A DNA stretch of 11,874 nt from Candidatus Bathyarchaeota archaeon (GTDB lineage Archaea > Thermoproteota > Bathyarchaeia > TCS64), in assembly GCA_013619005.1 (NCBI GenBank), contig JABXKY010000140.1, positions 1 through 11,874 on the forward strand, read 5' to 3'. Shown here one piece after another: positions 11,789 to 11,874 of this stretch. Below the pieces are notes generated by a model. The model saw nothing but the letters and a program-made list of their open reading frames with translations. It was not told where the DNA came from and did no database searches. Position 1 is the first letter of the stretch. Every line of letters begins with the position of its first letter. Made by a program: the position numbers and the translations under genes.

Positions 11789-11874
11789 ATGAAGCCCTCT
11801 AACTACAAGTACAAGAAGAATCACGCCTACACACGAAAAAAGTACATGGGCGGCATTCCCGGGTCAAAGATCGT
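11789..11874 (+). CDS. rpl10e: 50S ribosomal protein L10e (uL16 family), N-terminal part
   Basis: The first 28 residues of an archaeal L10e/uL16 protein are visible, running off the window end. The conserved N-terminal signature is clear: a short basic lead (MKPSNYKYKKNHA), then YTRKKYMGGIPGSKI, which matches the family's YTRxEYxGGxPGSKI. L10e lies near the tRNA-binding and central-protuberance region of the large subunit. ATG 11789 is preceded by GGAG with 5 nt spacing. The first bases read slightly differently from the usual ARKPAxMYR opening. The rest of the gene is outside the window. Confidence 0.9.
   Translation, partial: MKPSNYKYKKNHAYTRKKYMGGIPGSKI

Noticed and set aside
1..11874. 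CRISPR arrays, insertion sequences or defence systems
   Set aside because: No regularly spaced repeats, transposase motifs or defence-gene domains were found on either strand.

Overview
This window comes from an archaeal chromosome. The right third carries an archaeal information-processing cluster: SRP54, ribosomal protein eL21, RNA polymerase subunit Rpo4 (RpoF), a DUF655 helix-hairpin-helix protein and the start of the archaeal/eukaryotic-type L10e (uL16) protein. Several genes have a TATA-like element about 21 to 30 bp before the start codon and no Shine-Dalgarno sequence, which is typical of archaeal leaderless transcripts. The base composition is moderately GC-rich. I cannot fix the lineage; a euryarchaeal or Thermoplasmatota-like organism is a reasonable guess, not a conclusion.

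Layout. 1-601 (+) is the C-terminal part of an ATP-dependent DNA ligase. 598-4020 (-) holds four genes: GTP cyclohydrolase II (ribA), an ECF-type membrane S-component that may carry riboflavin, an AbgB-like M20 amidohydrolase and an unknown three-helix membrane protein. 4082-5657 (+) holds a small winged-helix protein and a soluble PAS histidine kinase. 5654-7351 (-) is an AMP-forming acyl-CoA synthetase, transcribed divergently from a DapA-family aldolase/lyase at 7425-8306 (+). 8301-8687 (-) is a GNAT acetyltransferase. 8867-11874 (+) runs SRP54, eL21, Rpo4, DUF655, an 80-residue single-helix membrane protein and the L10e start.

How the genes work together. RibA with the S-component suggests a small riboflavin supply module that combines synthesis and uptake. 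The SRP54-to-L10e block is translation, protein-targeting and transcription housekeeping. The other genes look like independent metabolic units, most with their own promoter. Genes are tightly packed: the three convergent pairs overlap at their stop codons, and no gap exceeds 180 bp. I see no CRISPR array, insertion sequence, tRNA or rRNA.

I did not find a clearly new multi-gene system. The best leads are the cysteine-rich N-terminus of RibA, the start-site puzzle of the winged-helix gene (possible frameshift or mis-called start), the DapA-like protein without the usual DapA substrate residues, and the small membrane protein lodged between DUF655 and L10e.
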